In this document: piece by piece, positions 8,318 through 16,677 of the stretch
Numbering within the stretch: position 1 is the first letter of the stretch
How the letters are laid out: every line of letters begins with the position of its first letter
DNA from: UBA4312 sp002394635
GTDB lineage: Bacteria; Bacillota_I; Bacilli_A; Erysipelotrichales; Erysipelotrichaceae
Length of the DNA: 45,025 bases
Reading direction: 5' to 3'
Assembly: GCA_946539765.1 (NCBI GenBank)
Contig: CAMNHO010000013.1
Location: 1-45,025 of the forward strand
Notes under the pieces: generated by a model
Database searches by the model: none
What the model saw: only the letters and a program-made list of their open reading frames with translations
Told to the model about the DNA's origin: nothing
Position numbers and translations under genes: made by a program

Positions 8318-9151
8318 CTATCCTTTAACGGCTCCAGCTGCAACGCCTTTTATTATATACTTTTGACAGCTCAAATAGAAGACAATAACCGGAATAACAG
8401 CCATGATCAAGGCAGCCATAATAGCCCCCATATCCACACGACCATAGCTTCCCTTCATATACTGGATCATAATGGAGATCGTTTTATACTTCTTGATATC
8501 CAATACCAGGTATGGTAATAAGAAGTCATTCCAGATCCACATCGTTTCCAGAATACCAACGGAAATATATGTTGGTTTCATGATCGGTAATACAATTTCA
8601 AAAAATGTCTGTAGCGGTGTACATCCATCGATCATCGCAGCTTCTTCAATTTCAATCGGGATCGATTTTACAAATCCGCAGAACATGAAGACGGCCAGTC
8701 CGGCACCAAAGCCAAGATAAATGATGATGATTCCCCAAGGTGTCACCAGTCCCAGCTGGTTTGCGACCAATGATAAAGTAAACATGACCATCTGGAAAGG
8801 AACAACCATAGAGAATACACATAATACGTAAATGGCTCTGGTAATCCTATTATTCACACGTGTGATATACCATGCACACATCGATGTACAAATAAGGATC
8901 ACCACAACACTGATCACAGTGATAAATACCGTCCATCCGACAGCAGATACAAAATGATACTTATGGATCACAGTCAGATAGTTTGAAAGCCCAGTAAAAG
9001 TTTTGGCATCCGGTAAAGTGAAAGGCTGCTGATTGATCCATGTCTTCTTTTTAAAGGAGTTGAACAGAACAACCAGGATCGGGAAGATCCACCAGATACA
9101 GATAAAGGTCAATAAACCGCTTGGCAGCCAGCTCTTTTTCTTTTTTGTCAT
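8318..9151 (-). CDS. CUT1 sugar ABC transporter permease (MalG-like)
   Basis: The second inner-membrane permease of the sugar importer, 277 residues with six predicted helices, starting with one after MTKKKKSW. The ATPase-docking EAA loop reads EIEEAAMIDGCTPLQTFFEIVLP. The first extracytoplasmic region contains the NYLTVI segment common to MalG/MsmG proteins, and the C-terminus QKYIIKGVAAGAVKG is typical. Only one base separates it from the upstream permease, with AGGAGG inside the end of that gene, so translation is coupled. Confidence 0.92.
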   Translation of the reverse strand: MTKKKKSWLPSGLLTFICIWWIFPILVVLFNSFKKKTWINQQPFTLPDAKTFTGLSNYLTVIHKYHFVSAVGWTVFITVISVVVILICTSMCAWYITRVNNRITRAIYVLCVFSMVVPFQMVMFTLSLVANQLGLVTPWGIIIIYLGFGAGLAVFMFCGFVKSIPIEIEEAAMIDGCTPLQTFFEIVLPIMKPTYISVGILETMWIWNDFLLPYLVLDIKKYKTISIMIQYMKGSYGRVDMGAIMAALIMAVIPVIVFYLSCQKYIIKGVAAGAVKG

Positions 9152-9152
9152 A

Positions 9153-9995
9153 TTATTGCTGAACCTCCTTGGATCGAGTCGCCCGTAACTGGATCAAACC
9201 AATCGCTACTACCAGGATAAAGAACAGAACAGCCTTTGCCTGGCCGACCCCTTCCCATCCGGTTCGTCCATAGAACGTATTATAAATATTCAATGCCATC
9301 ATTTCCGACATCTTTGCAGGTTCACCGGCTGTCAGTGCCAGGTTCTGATCAAAGAGTTTGAATCCATTGGTAATGGATAAGAATGTACAAATTGTAATTG
9401 ATGGCATCATCATCGGAATTGTTACTTCAAATAATTTTTTAACAGAGTTGGCTCCATCAATTTCAGCCGCTTCCAGCACATCCCCCGGAATCGACTGCAA
9501 TCCGGCGATATAGATGATCATCATATAACCAATCTGCTGCCAACAAACCAGGATGACCAGTCCCCAGAAGCCGAGTCTCTCGTCTAGATTTAAGGCCATA
9601 TTCATCGGCCCTAAAATACCGGAAAAAATCAACTGCCAGATATATCCCAATACGATACCGCCAATCAGGTTTGGCATAAAGAAGATGGTCCGGAAGATAT
9701 TCGTTCCTCGGAATTCCTTGGTCAATGCCAACGCCAGCGCAAACGCAATGACATTGATCAGAACCAATGTAACGATCGCAAAGGCGGCCGTAAACCAGAA
9801 GGAGTGCCGGAAAATCGTATCCTGGAGAGCTCGGATATAATTGGAAATTCCTACAAACTTCGCGTCCTTTACGGTCGTAAACTTACAAAAGGACAGATAG
9901 ATACCCATAATAAACGGAATTACAAACCCGATCATGAAAGCTGCCATGGTCGGCACGGTAAATATGGGCCAGTATTTTTTTATATTTTTTTCCAT
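9153..9995 (-). CDS. CUT1 sugar ABC transporter permease (MalF/UgpA-like)
   Basis: The first permease of the importer, 280 residues with six predicted helices. The EAA loop is GDVLEAAEIDGANSVKKLFE, preceded by the IYIAGLQSIP signature of MalF/UgpA-type subunits. It starts directly after the hairpin that follows the binding-protein gene. The short loops show that it lacks the large MalF periplasmic domain of enteric bacteria, as is usual in Gram-positives. Confidence 0.92.
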   Translation of the reverse strand: MEKNIKKYWPIFTVPTMAAFMIGFVIPFIMGIYLSFCKFTTVKDAKFVGISNYIRALQDTIFRHSFWFTAAFAIVTLVLINVIAFALALALTKEFRGTNIFRTIFFMPNLIGGIVLGYIWQLIFSGILGPMNMALNLDERLGFWGLVILVCWQQIGYMMIIYIAGLQSIPGDVLEAAEIDGANSVKKLFEVTIPMMMPSITICTFLSITNGFKLFDQNLALTAGEPAKMSEMMALNIYNTFYGRTGWEGVGQAKAVLFFILVVAIGLIQLRATRSKEVQQ

Positions 9996-10015
9996 AGTAT
10001 CTCGCTTTCTTTAAA

Positions 10016-10053
10016 AAACAGCGGAGCGAACTATGTCGCCGCCCGCTGTTTTA
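10016..10053 (-). terminator. Read-through hairpin between binding protein and permeases
   Basis: Outer arms AAAACAGCGG and CCGCTGTTTT with an inner GCGA/TCGC stem form a strong hairpin followed on the minus strand by a U-run. Inside a binding-protein/permease operon this usually lowers permease expression relative to the binding protein and protects the upstream mRNA. Confidence 0.75.
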
Positions 10054-10075
10054 TCCTACATGTTACCTATATTGA

Positions 10076-11392
10076 TTATTTCGCGGCCTGTGCTTCGGTA
10101 GCCCATCCGTCTACAAAGGCTTTCTGAACAGCATCCCAGTTCTTATCGCTTTGATCGGCTGCATATGTTGTCAGAGCAGAACCAACGCCGTTTTTCCATT
10201 CTTCACTCGGCATAGTTGTGAAGTTCCATGTAATCGGATCTTTTCCATCTTCAACATACTGATTCGCGATGTTAACCAAAGCGTTTTCGCTTTCTAGACA
10301 TTTCTTGAACGGAATGACAAATCCCATACCGGTTTCACCGCTTGGCATAGCTCCTTCACCACCACACATTGCTTTCAGAGCATCTTCATCCGTTACACAC
10401 CAGTTCATGAAATCCAACGTAGCCTGGATATCTTCTTTGCTGGCATTCTTGTTTACACACCAGTAGTTTTCAGTTCCTGTTACCAGACCTTCGTTTTCAT
10501 CGTCAACACCAAAGTAAATTGGAATCATGCCCAGGTTTTCATCACCTAATTCCATTACGTCGCCATAAGCCCAAGTACCATTCTGATAGAATACAGCCTG
10601 TTCGGTTACAAATTCACTAACTGCATCGTCGCCTGTTTTTGTCGATAACTGACTAGGATCGGTCGTTGAATTGTTGATGTACAGATCCCATAAAGCACGA
10701 TAGTTATCTAAATAAGTACCCTTGATGGCATCTGTATTATCAATACCATCTTCTTTATATTCATAATAGATCGGCAAGTTTGCCAAATGCGTTTTGAAAC
10801 GCCAGTCACTGGATCCATCCATACCTGCAGATGTGAAGGCACTGAATCCTAATTCATCTTTTCGAGCTGTGATATCTTCCGCAACCTTTTTCAGATCTTC
10901 AAACGATTTGATATCATCTTCTGTATATCCAGCTTCCTTCAACAAAGCTTTGTTGTAGATAATTCCATATGTTTCAATTACATAACCGATACCGGCCATG
11001 GAATCGCCATCCATCAGAGCAAAGTCTTCACTTACCAGTTGTTTGGCAATATCCGAATCGGATAAGTCATAACAATAATCCTTCCAGCTTGCCAGTCCTA
11101 CCGGTCCGTTAACCTGGAACAACGTAGGCGCTTCTGATTTAGCCATCTCGGATTTCAACGTTGTTTCGTACTCTCCGGATGCAGCTGTCAATACAGTAAC
11201 AGGAACTCCTGTTTCTTCGGTATACAGTTCAGCTAATTCCTGCCATTGTGCATCAGCTTCCGGTTTGAAATTCAAGTAGTAAACCTTACCGGATGCATCC
11301 TTGGATCCACCACCGGAACCGGAGCTGCCACAAGCTGCTAAAGATAATGCCATTGTAGCCGCCAGACCGGCCTTCATAAATTTTTTTAACAT
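10076..11392 (-). CDS. Sugar-binding lipoprotein of a CUT1 importer
   Basis: The extracytoplasmic substrate-binding protein, 438 residues. The signal peptide is MLKKFMKAGLAATMALSLAAC with a lipobox (LAAC, lipid-modified Cys21), followed by a flexible Gly/Ser-rich linker. The mature part has the family-1 solute-binding fold, for example TLFQVNGPVGLASWKDY and the ENYWCVNKNASKEDIQATLD segment late in the protein. AGGAGG lies 7 nt before the ATG at 11392; the eleven codons upstream carry that site itself. It is the first gene of the operon, directly behind the operator-bearing promoter. An alpha-glucan oligosaccharide is the likely ligand, judged from malQ, not from binding residues. Confidence 0.93.
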   Translation of the reverse strand: MLKKFMKAGLAATMALSLAACGSSGSGGGSKDASGKVYYLNFKPEADAQWQELAELYTEETGVPVTVLTAASGEYETTLKSEMAKSEAPTLFQVNGPVGLASWKDYCYDLSDSDIAKQLVSEDFALMDGDSMAGIGYVIETYGIIYNKALLKEAGYTEDDIKSFEDLKKVAEDITARKDELGFSAFTSAGMDGSSDWRFKTHLANLPIYYEYKEDGIDNTDAIKGTYLDNYRALWDLYINNSTTDPSQLSTKTGDDAVSEFVTEQAVFYQNGTWAYGDVMELGDENLGMIPIYFGVDDENEGLVTGTENYWCVNKNASKEDIQATLDFMNWCVTDEDALKAMCGGEGAMPSGETGMGFVIPFKKCLESENALVNIANQYVEDGKDPITWNFTTMPSEEWKNGVGSALTTYAADQSDKNWDAVQKAFVDGWATEAQAAK

Positions 11393-11429
11393 CTTTATTC
11401 CTCCTGTTTTTTGGTTTGTAAACATTTCT

Positions 11430-11441
11430 GGAAACGTTTAC
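11430..11441 (-). promoter_or_regulatory. Second LacI/CcpA-type operator
   Basis: GGAAACGTTTAC, a near-copy of the upstream palindrome, lies about 35 bp (centre to centre) downstream of it and just after the predicted transcription start. Two sites on the same side of the helix could allow looping or a roadblock. Confidence 0.6.
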
Positions 11442-11456
11442 ACTTTATCTGATTTA

Positions 11457-11485
11457 ATTATATTGGAAACGTTTCCAATCGTCAA
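11457..11485 (-). promoter_or_regulatory. Sugar operon promoter with operator in the spacer
   Basis: TTGACG (11480-11485) and a consensus TATAAT (11457-11462) are separated by 17 bases. Sixteen of them form the perfect palindrome TTGGAAACGTTTCCAA (11463-11478), so a bound LacI-family protein would directly block RNA polymerase. The same sequence fits a CcpA cre site, so either or both regulators may use it. Confidence 0.85.
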
Positions 11486-11512
11486 TTCTTTTTTGATAAA
11501 AAGCATAAAAAA

Positions 11513-11534
11513 ACAGTTTCCTTAGGGAAACTGT
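11513..11534 (-). terminator. Terminator of the sigma-factor operon
   Basis: A 9-bp stem (ACAGTTTCC 11513-11521 with GGAAACTGT 11526-11534, loop TTAG) followed on the minus strand by seven U. It overlaps the TGA stop of the phosphoesterase gene. Confidence 0.88.
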
Positions 11535-12094
11535 CAGTCTATACCATGTCTTTGACAATAGGCGTCAAACAATTCATATTTATTATAGCGAATGGACGTA
11601 AAATCGATGCCCTGCTCTGTGATCGTCAGTAGGCCATAGGCCCCCTGGTCAAAGGAAAAGATATCCCTTGGTCGGGCTACCGATCCTGGATTGATCAAAC
11701 GGACCGTTTTTTCATCACTGACCATCACCTGTTCATCATAGACCACATGGGTATGTCCATACAAAACCAGATCGATGTCTTCTTCTAAAATACGAGCATA
11801 GAAATCATCCTGCCATTGGTTTCTGAAATCCATATAATCATCGCCGTGCAGGATCCAGATCTTATGTCCCAAAATGGTCAGAATCCGTTCCGATGGCAAC
11901 CATCCATAGTCACAATTGCCTTCCACCATGATCCATCCTTGATCATAATACTCATCGATTACTTCTTCCTGCCGAATTTCCGTGTCCCCGCAGTCGATAT
12001 AATAATCTGCATCCGGGTATTCCTCCTGAATTGCCTGTAATAAGACATATTCTCTGTGACTATCCGATGTCAGTACGATCTTAACGCTCTCCAA
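11534..12094 (-). CDS. YfcE/MJ0936-type metallophosphoesterase
   Basis: A 186-residue calcineurin-like phosphoesterase of the YfcE group. Metal-binding motifs are in order: TSDSH near the N-terminus, IDCGDTE, VEGNCDY, ILHGDD and LYGHTHVVYDE, with the NPGSVARPRD closing motif. The start is most likely TTG at 12094: GGGAGG lies 8 nt before it, while the ATG six codons upstream (12112) has no site and would include the Shine-Dalgarno in coding sequence. It is the last gene of the sigma-factor operon, 29 nt after the HD-domain gene. The physiological substrate is unknown; relatives cleave phosphodiesters in vitro. Confidence 0.88.
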   Translation of the reverse strand: MESVKIVLTSDSHREYVLLQAIQEEYPDADYYIDCGDTEIRQEEVIDEYYDQGWIMVEGNCDYGWLPSERILTILGHKIWILHGDDYMDFRNQWQDDFYARILEEDIDLVLYGHTHVVYDEQVMVSDEKTVRLINPGSVARPRDIFSFDQGAYGLLTITEQGIDFTSIRYNKYELFDAYCQRHGID

Positions 12095-12123
12095 AGTACA
12101 TCCCTCCCGCATTCTGGTTTTAT

Positions 12124-12564
12124 TTAAGCAGATTCTGCCCTTTTTAACAAGTCCATCGCCTTCTGATACTTTTGCACTCTCTTTCTGTCTGCCTCCGTAA
12201 TATGATCCAACCGTGTCAGATCGCAGTTGTGGGCTAAATCAGCCAATTTGACCGTTCGGGCCAATGGATCTGTGGACAACGTGCGGACATAGTCCATATA
12301 AGGCACGAAGATATCATGGGACATCCTGGCTACCGCATGCACGACTTCTTCAGGAAAGCCGGCATTGGTCAGATCCTGCAAAGAATAAGCAGAGTCTTCC
12401 ACCACATCATGCAGAAGTGCAACACATGTCGTATATTCATCCTTCATCTGTTCAGCCAGATGGAACGGATGGAAGACATACGGCATGCCGTTTTTATCAA
12501 CCTGATCCTTATGCGCATCAAAACAAATCCTTAACGCCTTTTTGGTCAGCTTTGTATAGATCAT
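12124..12564 (-). CDS. HD-domain protein related to RelA/SpoT hydrolases (small alarmone hydrolase-like)
   Basis: A 146-residue protein made only of the HD phosphohydrolase fold found at the N-terminus of RelA/SpoT. It shows HPFHLAEQM, ALLHDVVEDSAYSL (the HD pair and the ED motif) and VKLADLAHNCDLTRL, the motif that holds the manganese and guanine-nucleotide pocket in (p)ppGpp hydrolases. No synthetase domain is present. Alarmone hydrolysis is therefore likely but not shown; some such proteins act on NADPH or other nucleotides. GGGAGGG lies 6 nt before the ATG at 12564. The gene overlaps the tail region of the sigma factor transcript and its start lies inside the end of that gene. Confidence 0.82.
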   Translation of the reverse strand: MIYTKLTKKALRICFDAHKDQVDKNGMPYVFHPFHLAEQMKDEYTTCVALLHDVVEDSAYSLQDLTNAGFPEEVVHAVARMSHDIFVPYMDYVRTLSTDPLARTVKLADLAHNCDLTRLDHITEADRKRVQKYQKAMDLLKRAESA

Positions 12565-12577
12565 ATGATTCCCTCCC

Positions 12578-13495
12578 TTATTCTTTTCGATCATCTTCCA
12601 ATCTTTTTAAATTCTGGTTGTTCTTCAGCTTTCTTAACGCATTGGCTTCAATCTGGCGGACCCGCTCCCGGGTCACTCCTAATTCATTCCCGATTTCTTC
12701 CAGTGTATACACCTTCTGTTGATCAAACCCAAAACGATACACTATGACGAAACGCTCCCGTTCTGTCAACAGCCGGATAGCTTTTAGAACCTCCTCTTTG
12801 ATTGTCTGTGTTTCAACGTATTTCTCCGGCGAAATAATCTTATCATCGCGTATATACTCTGCCAGGCTGGCATCTTCCTGCTCATTGAGAGGGGTCTGCA
12901 GACTGATTGGTTCAAAGGCGATCCGTTTGAGCTCACTGATTTTCTGTTCGGTCGAATTCAAGGCAGCTGCCATTTCTTGGTCAGTTGGGTGTCGTCCAAG
13001 CCTCTGATCAAGATCTCTTTCAACCTGGTTCATATCCTTGATCTTCTCTTTGATATGGACCGGAAGCCGGACAGTACGCTGCGTATTATCAATGGCTCGG
13101 GAAATGGATTGTTTGATCCACCATGTCGCATAGGTGGAAAACCGACACTGTTTGTCCGGATCAAAAAGACGTACGGCTTTTTCCAGTCCGATGTTGCCTT
13201 CATCGATCAGATCCAGGATATCCAGGCCGTTTTTGACAGACATCCCTTTGGCAATCGAGACCACTAAGCGAAGATTACACTCCATCATCTTTAACTTGGC
13301 CGATTGACTGCCTTGTTGTACCTGTCGGGCGTAGTATATTTCCTGCTCCTTTGTCAGCAAAGGAAACTGCCCGATCTGATTCAAATACGAACGAAAGGCA
13401 TCATAAACGATGCTCTTTCTTCCGTTCTGCTGATACATTTCCTGCAGTTGCTGCATTGTTTCTGTTTTCTTTCGTACTTGTGCTTCTTTGATCAA
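12578..13495 (-). CDS. RpoD-like sigma-70 factor (group 2/3 type, no region 1.1)
   Basis: A 305-residue sigma factor. Region 1.2 is DAFRSYLNQIGQFPLLTKEQ, region 2 includes NLRLVVSIAKGM and FSTYATWWIKQSISRAI (2.3-2.4), region 3.0 is RTVRLPVHIKEKI, and region 4.2 is YTLEEIGNELGVTRERVRQI. Region 1.1 is missing and the primary-sigma neighbours dnaG and rpoD linkage are not seen, so this is probably an alternative sigma with near-housekeeping promoter specificity. The start is uncertain: TTG at 13495 stands only 2 nt after AGGAGG, and an ATG 13 codons in has a poor site. It is cotranscribed with a TPR protein, a membrane protein and the HD hydrolase, which hints at a stress or envelope role. Confidence 0.88.
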   Translation of the reverse strand: MIKEAQVRKKTETMQQLQEMYQQNGRKSIVYDAFRSYLNQIGQFPLLTKEQEIYYARQVQQGSQSAKLKMMECNLRLVVSIAKGMSVKNGLDILDLIDEGNIGLEKAVRLFDPDKQCRFSTYATWWIKQSISRAIDNTQRTVRLPVHIKEKIKDMNQVERDLDQRLGRHPTDQEMAAALNSTEQKISELKRIAFEPISLQTPLNEQEDASLAEYIRDDKIISPEKYVETQTIKEEVLKAIRLLTERERFVIVYRFGFDQQKVYTLEEIGNELGVTRERVRQIEANALRKLKNNQNLKRLEDDRKE

Positions 13496-13513
13496 CGCCT
13501 CCTTTTTCTTAGA

Positions 13514-14704
13514 TCAATCATTCGATAAATGTATGATATCGCGAGAACAGCCAAACCAGTATTGATAAATTGTTTCAATATCCCGTTGGCCGGCATCACA
13601 TAATATCCGCATGATATGACAAGCCAGCCGATGAGTGCGAAAAGAGCGAACCGTATCCAGTACATACCAGCCGCCTTCTTTAGAGATCACCGGATCCGGT
13701 ACAAAGTAGCCCATAGCTTTCAGCCACGAACGCATCCTCACGTAATCGTAACTTGTATAATATTCTTCATAGATCCAGATTTCAAAGATGGTTTGCGCAT
13801 AACGGCTTGTTTCAAACAAGGAGATACAATCCTTTTCATAATACGGTTGTAAACAGGTCAAAATGTATTCCTGGATCCAATCAATGACCATGAAAAATCG
13901 GCTTTTTTCTTTGTTTTTGAGAATTTCCTGGTATATATCGTATTCCTTATCTTTACCTATGGATGGAATCAGATCCGTCAGCTCAGCCGGTGGTTCTGGC
14001 AGCAACTTCAATAAGTCCCTACACTGGTTGTCATCAAAAAACGCGTAACCGAAATGCTGGTAGGCTGTATTGATCATCAATAAGAATGTATATTCCGATA
14101 GAAGCGGTCGCAAATCGAATAGGATCGTCTGTAAACATAGCCATAGTAAAGGATAGACTTCCTTGGTTTTCAATGGAAATTCCGGTTCTTCGCTTACAGA
14201 CGAGCGTTCATATTCTTCCCCGCCAATGATGTAGCCTTCGATGACATAGACCGCAAACGAATTGATACGAAGCCATTTGCGGGATAAGAAGATCCACAAC
14301 AGTTGTTGATATTGATCATCACAGACTTCATTTTGATCAATCTCTTCTCTACGCGTCTGTATATAGTAGTAATAGTTCAGATAAAACGATTCCGGATCGT
14401 CCAGATGATGGTAGATCCTACACAGATCAAAGCGGATATCTGACTCCAGTGAATACAAATTCGTTTTTATGCCGGAGGCCACCTGCAAAGCCCGTTGAAG
14501 CCAACACAGAGCTTGTTCATACTCTTCCAGCTTCGCATATTGTTGGCCGATCAAACGCAGCGTATTGGCTTCGGTATAAATGTCTTTCTGTTCTCGGGCT
14601 TGTTCCAGGATCTCAAAATAAACGTTTAATGCCAGATTATAGTATCCATGATCAGCCAGATTCTTCGCTTCCTTTTTCCAGGGTTCTGTATCGTATTTTC
14701 CCAT
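13514..14704 (-). CDS. TPR-containing protein of unknown function
   Basis: A 396-residue soluble protein. Residues 10-75 form two TPR-like helical hairpins (NLALNVYFEILEQ, ANTLRLIGQQYAKLEEYEQA, LCWLQRALQVASG). The rest is rich in Tyr, Trp and acidic residues, with many DYY/EEYY segments, and I do not recognise it. There are no membrane segments. AAAGGAG lies 9 nt before the ATG at 14704; a longer frame upstream overlaps the membrane-protein gene without a site. It stands immediately before the sigma factor (18 nt), so it may be its partner, for instance an anti-sigma or a tetratricopeptide sensor. That is inference from position alone. Confidence 0.75.
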   Translation of the reverse strand: MGKYDTEPWKKEAKNLADHGYYNLALNVYFEILEQAREQKDIYTEANTLRLIGQQYAKLEEYEQALCWLQRALQVASGIKTNLYSLESDIRFDLCRIYHHLDDPESFYLNYYYYIQTRREEIDQNEVCDDQYQQLLWIFLSRKWLRINSFAVYVIEGYIIGGEEYERSSVSEEPEFPLKTKEVYPLLWLCLQTILFDLRPLLSEYTFLLMINTAYQHFGYAFFDDNQCRDLLKLLPEPPAELTDLIPSIGKDKEYDIYQEILKNKEKSRFFMVIDWIQEYILTCLQPYYEKDCISLFETSRYAQTIFEIWIYEEYYTSYDYVRMRSWLKAMGYFVPDPVISKEGGWYVLDTVRSFRTHRLACHIMRILCDAGQRDIETIYQYWFGCSRDIIHLSND

Positions 14705-14721
14705 GACAAGCTCCTTTCTTT

Positions 14722-15876
14722 TTATACAAAGATGACGGTATCTGTTTCTTCCTGCTCTCTTTTCCATCCATCGATCTTCATATGAATCGCATCGATCATA
14801 GCCAGGATGGCCAGCACCATGGATATCGTAATCAGAAACGGAGACGGAAGAATAAACTGGAATACCTCAAAAAACAACATATACAACATATGTATCACCC
14901 ATCGGATCGTATAGATCTTTTCCACATCTTCGGGCTGTATCCGTATAAACGGCTTCCAGCCATCCCGCCCTTCTTTTCGGACCAGACCTACCCCTTCAAC
15001 AAAGCCACAATCTTCTTTTAGATAGATAGGTAATAAAACATGCAGATAGAGCCATTGCTTAAACAGATGATATATCAAAACGGCAATCCCTGTGCTAAAC
15101 ACAAATGCCCAGGCTTTATGGAATAACAGATCAAATGCCAACACATCATAGACATCCAGATCCAAAAATACACAAACAAGGCCCAGCAGGATCATAGAAA
15201 CCGTAAAGAACAAAATCGGTTTAAGCCTGGACGTATTCTCCTGTAAAGGCAGCTCCAAAATTTCTGTTCCATGCCAATGACGGACCGGTTCCGATTCCTG
15301 GGCTCTGTCTATTTTCTGAAGAACACCTGTTCGTTCCATCATCAGAATGAACAGTATGGTCCCCAGACAAACATAGAAATACCACGTATTTTCACAGCAG
15401 AACAGCCGGATCATCCCTAAGCCGATACATCCTGCAGCGATTTCCACGAATAAGGATCGTCTATTTTCCAGGATCAAAGCGGTGATAAACAGGCCACCGG
15501 AGACAAGTGTATAGAGTGTCTTCAGTTCCCAGGCCAGAGAATCCGTGCCGGTCAACCGGAAACACAATCCATAGAGATCCATAAACTGCACGATATATGG
15601 CAATGTCAGCAATAAGCTGGATGTCAGTAAAGGAAAGGAAGCTCGTACCGGCTTTTTAATAAATGTCGCCAAGGCCGTCGCATATCCCATGCACAACAGA
15701 ATCCCGCTGCATAAAGGAAGCACAGCCACCCACTGGAAGCCAACATTCATCAACATCCCATGTGCATCTTTGTGTACGCGGAATAAAAACCACTCCTGGG
15801 AACTATATGATAAAAAATAACCGATTCCTAATAACACGATGGCGATGACATATCGCCGGTTGGAACGTACGTTCAT
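14722..15876 (-). CDS. Polytopic membrane protein of unknown function
   Basis: A 384-residue integral membrane protein with about ten hydrophobic helices: one near residues 8-24, a group from about 45 to 190, a cytoplasmic linker (ALQ-poor, containing REPVRHWHGTEILELP-like polar sequence), then four or five more helices. The final stretch LPSPFLITISMVLAILAMI ends in a short charged tail. I see no transporter or enzyme motif. GGAGG lies 9 nt before the ATG. Gene spacing on both sides is 17-21 nt, so it belongs to the sigma-factor operon and could be the membrane sensor of that system, an inference. Confidence 0.72.
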   Translation of the reverse strand: MNVRSNRRYVIAIVLLGIGYFLSYSSQEWFLFRVHKDAHGMLMNVGFQWVAVLPLCSGILLCMGYATALATFIKKPVRASFPLLTSSLLLTLPYIVQFMDLYGLCFRLTGTDSLAWELKTLYTLVSGGLFITALILENRRSLFVEIAAGCIGLGMIRLFCCENTWYFYVCLGTILFILMMERTGVLQKIDRAQESEPVRHWHGTEILELPLQENTSRLKPILFFTVSMILLGLVCVFLDLDVYDVLAFDLLFHKAWAFVFSTGIAVLIYHLFKQWLYLHVLLPIYLKEDCGFVEGVGLVRKEGRDGWKPFIRIQPEDVEKIYTIRWVIHMLYMLFFEVFQFILPSPFLITISMVLAILAMIDAIHMKIDGWKREQEETDTVIFV

Positions 15877-15897
15877 GATCCTTTCCTCCCTTCCTTT

Positions 15898-16668
15898 TTA
15901 AGTGTCTATTAACAACACAAACCTCTCCAGGACACATTGGGCCGGATACGCCTCAAAAAACCGATACGTAACATCCGTATGGTAATGACCCATATACCAT
16001 TTTTGAAACGTAGTACGCTCCGCTATATTCTGTAGATACCGATTTAACCGATCGGGTTCTTTGGGATGCGAAAAGGCCAGAATATGTCTTTCCAGATCGG
16101 TAGGAGCGCAATGTGTCAGGACATAGTCTACGGTATGATCATGTTTCTTCAGATTCTTTAGGCCTTCCTGCATTTCCTGTTCACTGGGCAGTTCCTGTGT
16201 CCAGTAGGACTGTCCGAGAATCCGATAGAACCATCCCTTCTCATTCATTTCTTTTACTTGGATCGGAAACTTCGGATCATCCGGATCCAAAACGCCATGC
16301 ACAATATCACGGCTCAGCCCGCCGCCAAAAGTAAAGACCTTCCGGCCAGCCAGGATAAAGACTTGGCCCCGCATCAGATGATAGATGTGGCTGCGTATTT
16401 CATGGATCTTTCCATGGTTCCACATTTTGACAGGAAATGTTTCCAATAAATCATGATTTTCATGGTTCCCATCAACAAAGCATAATGTAAAAGAAAGTTG
16501 GTTTAAACGATCCAATGCCTCTTGTTCCGATGCAGAACCGGACCATAGTCCCCCGAAATCCCCTAACACAATCACTATATCTTCCTTGGTCAGATTCGAC
16601 ATCTCTTCTTGAAAGCGGTAAAGCTTATCAAAACACCCGTGACAATCCCCTGTCAGAAATACACGCAT
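15898..16668 (-). CDS. Metallophosphoesterase
   Basis: A 256-residue calcineurin-type phosphoesterase distinct from the YfcE-like one of the same operon. Motifs: FLTGDCHGCFDKL at the N-terminus (first Asp/His pair), IVLGDFGGLW (second Asp), VDGNHENHDLL (Asn-His), VLTHCAPTD and WYMGHYHTD (last His pair). These six blocks give a complete two-metal site. It has no signal peptide. GAGGTGGG precedes the ATG by 5 nt. It likely hydrolyses a small phosphodiester or phosphomonoester; nothing in the sequence tells which. Confidence 0.88.
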   Translation of the reverse strand: MRVFLTGDCHGCFDKLYRFQEEMSNLTKEDIVIVLGDFGGLWSGSASEQEALDRLNQLSFTLCFVDGNHENHDLLETFPVKMWNHGKIHEIRSHIYHLMRGQVFILAGRKVFTFGGGLSRDIVHGVLDPDDPKFPIQVKEMNEKGWFYRILGQSYWTQELPSEQEMQEGLKNLKKHDHTVDYVLTHCAPTDLERHILAFSHPKEPDRLNRYLQNIAERTTFQKWYMGHYHTDVTYRFFEAYPAQCVLERFVLLIDT

Positions 16669-16677
16669 CGTCCCACC

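Noticed and set aside
10016..10053. The hairpin in the sugar operon as the end of the transcription unit
   Set aside because: The permeases behind it belong to the same importer and have no promoter of their own that I can see; partial termination is more likely.
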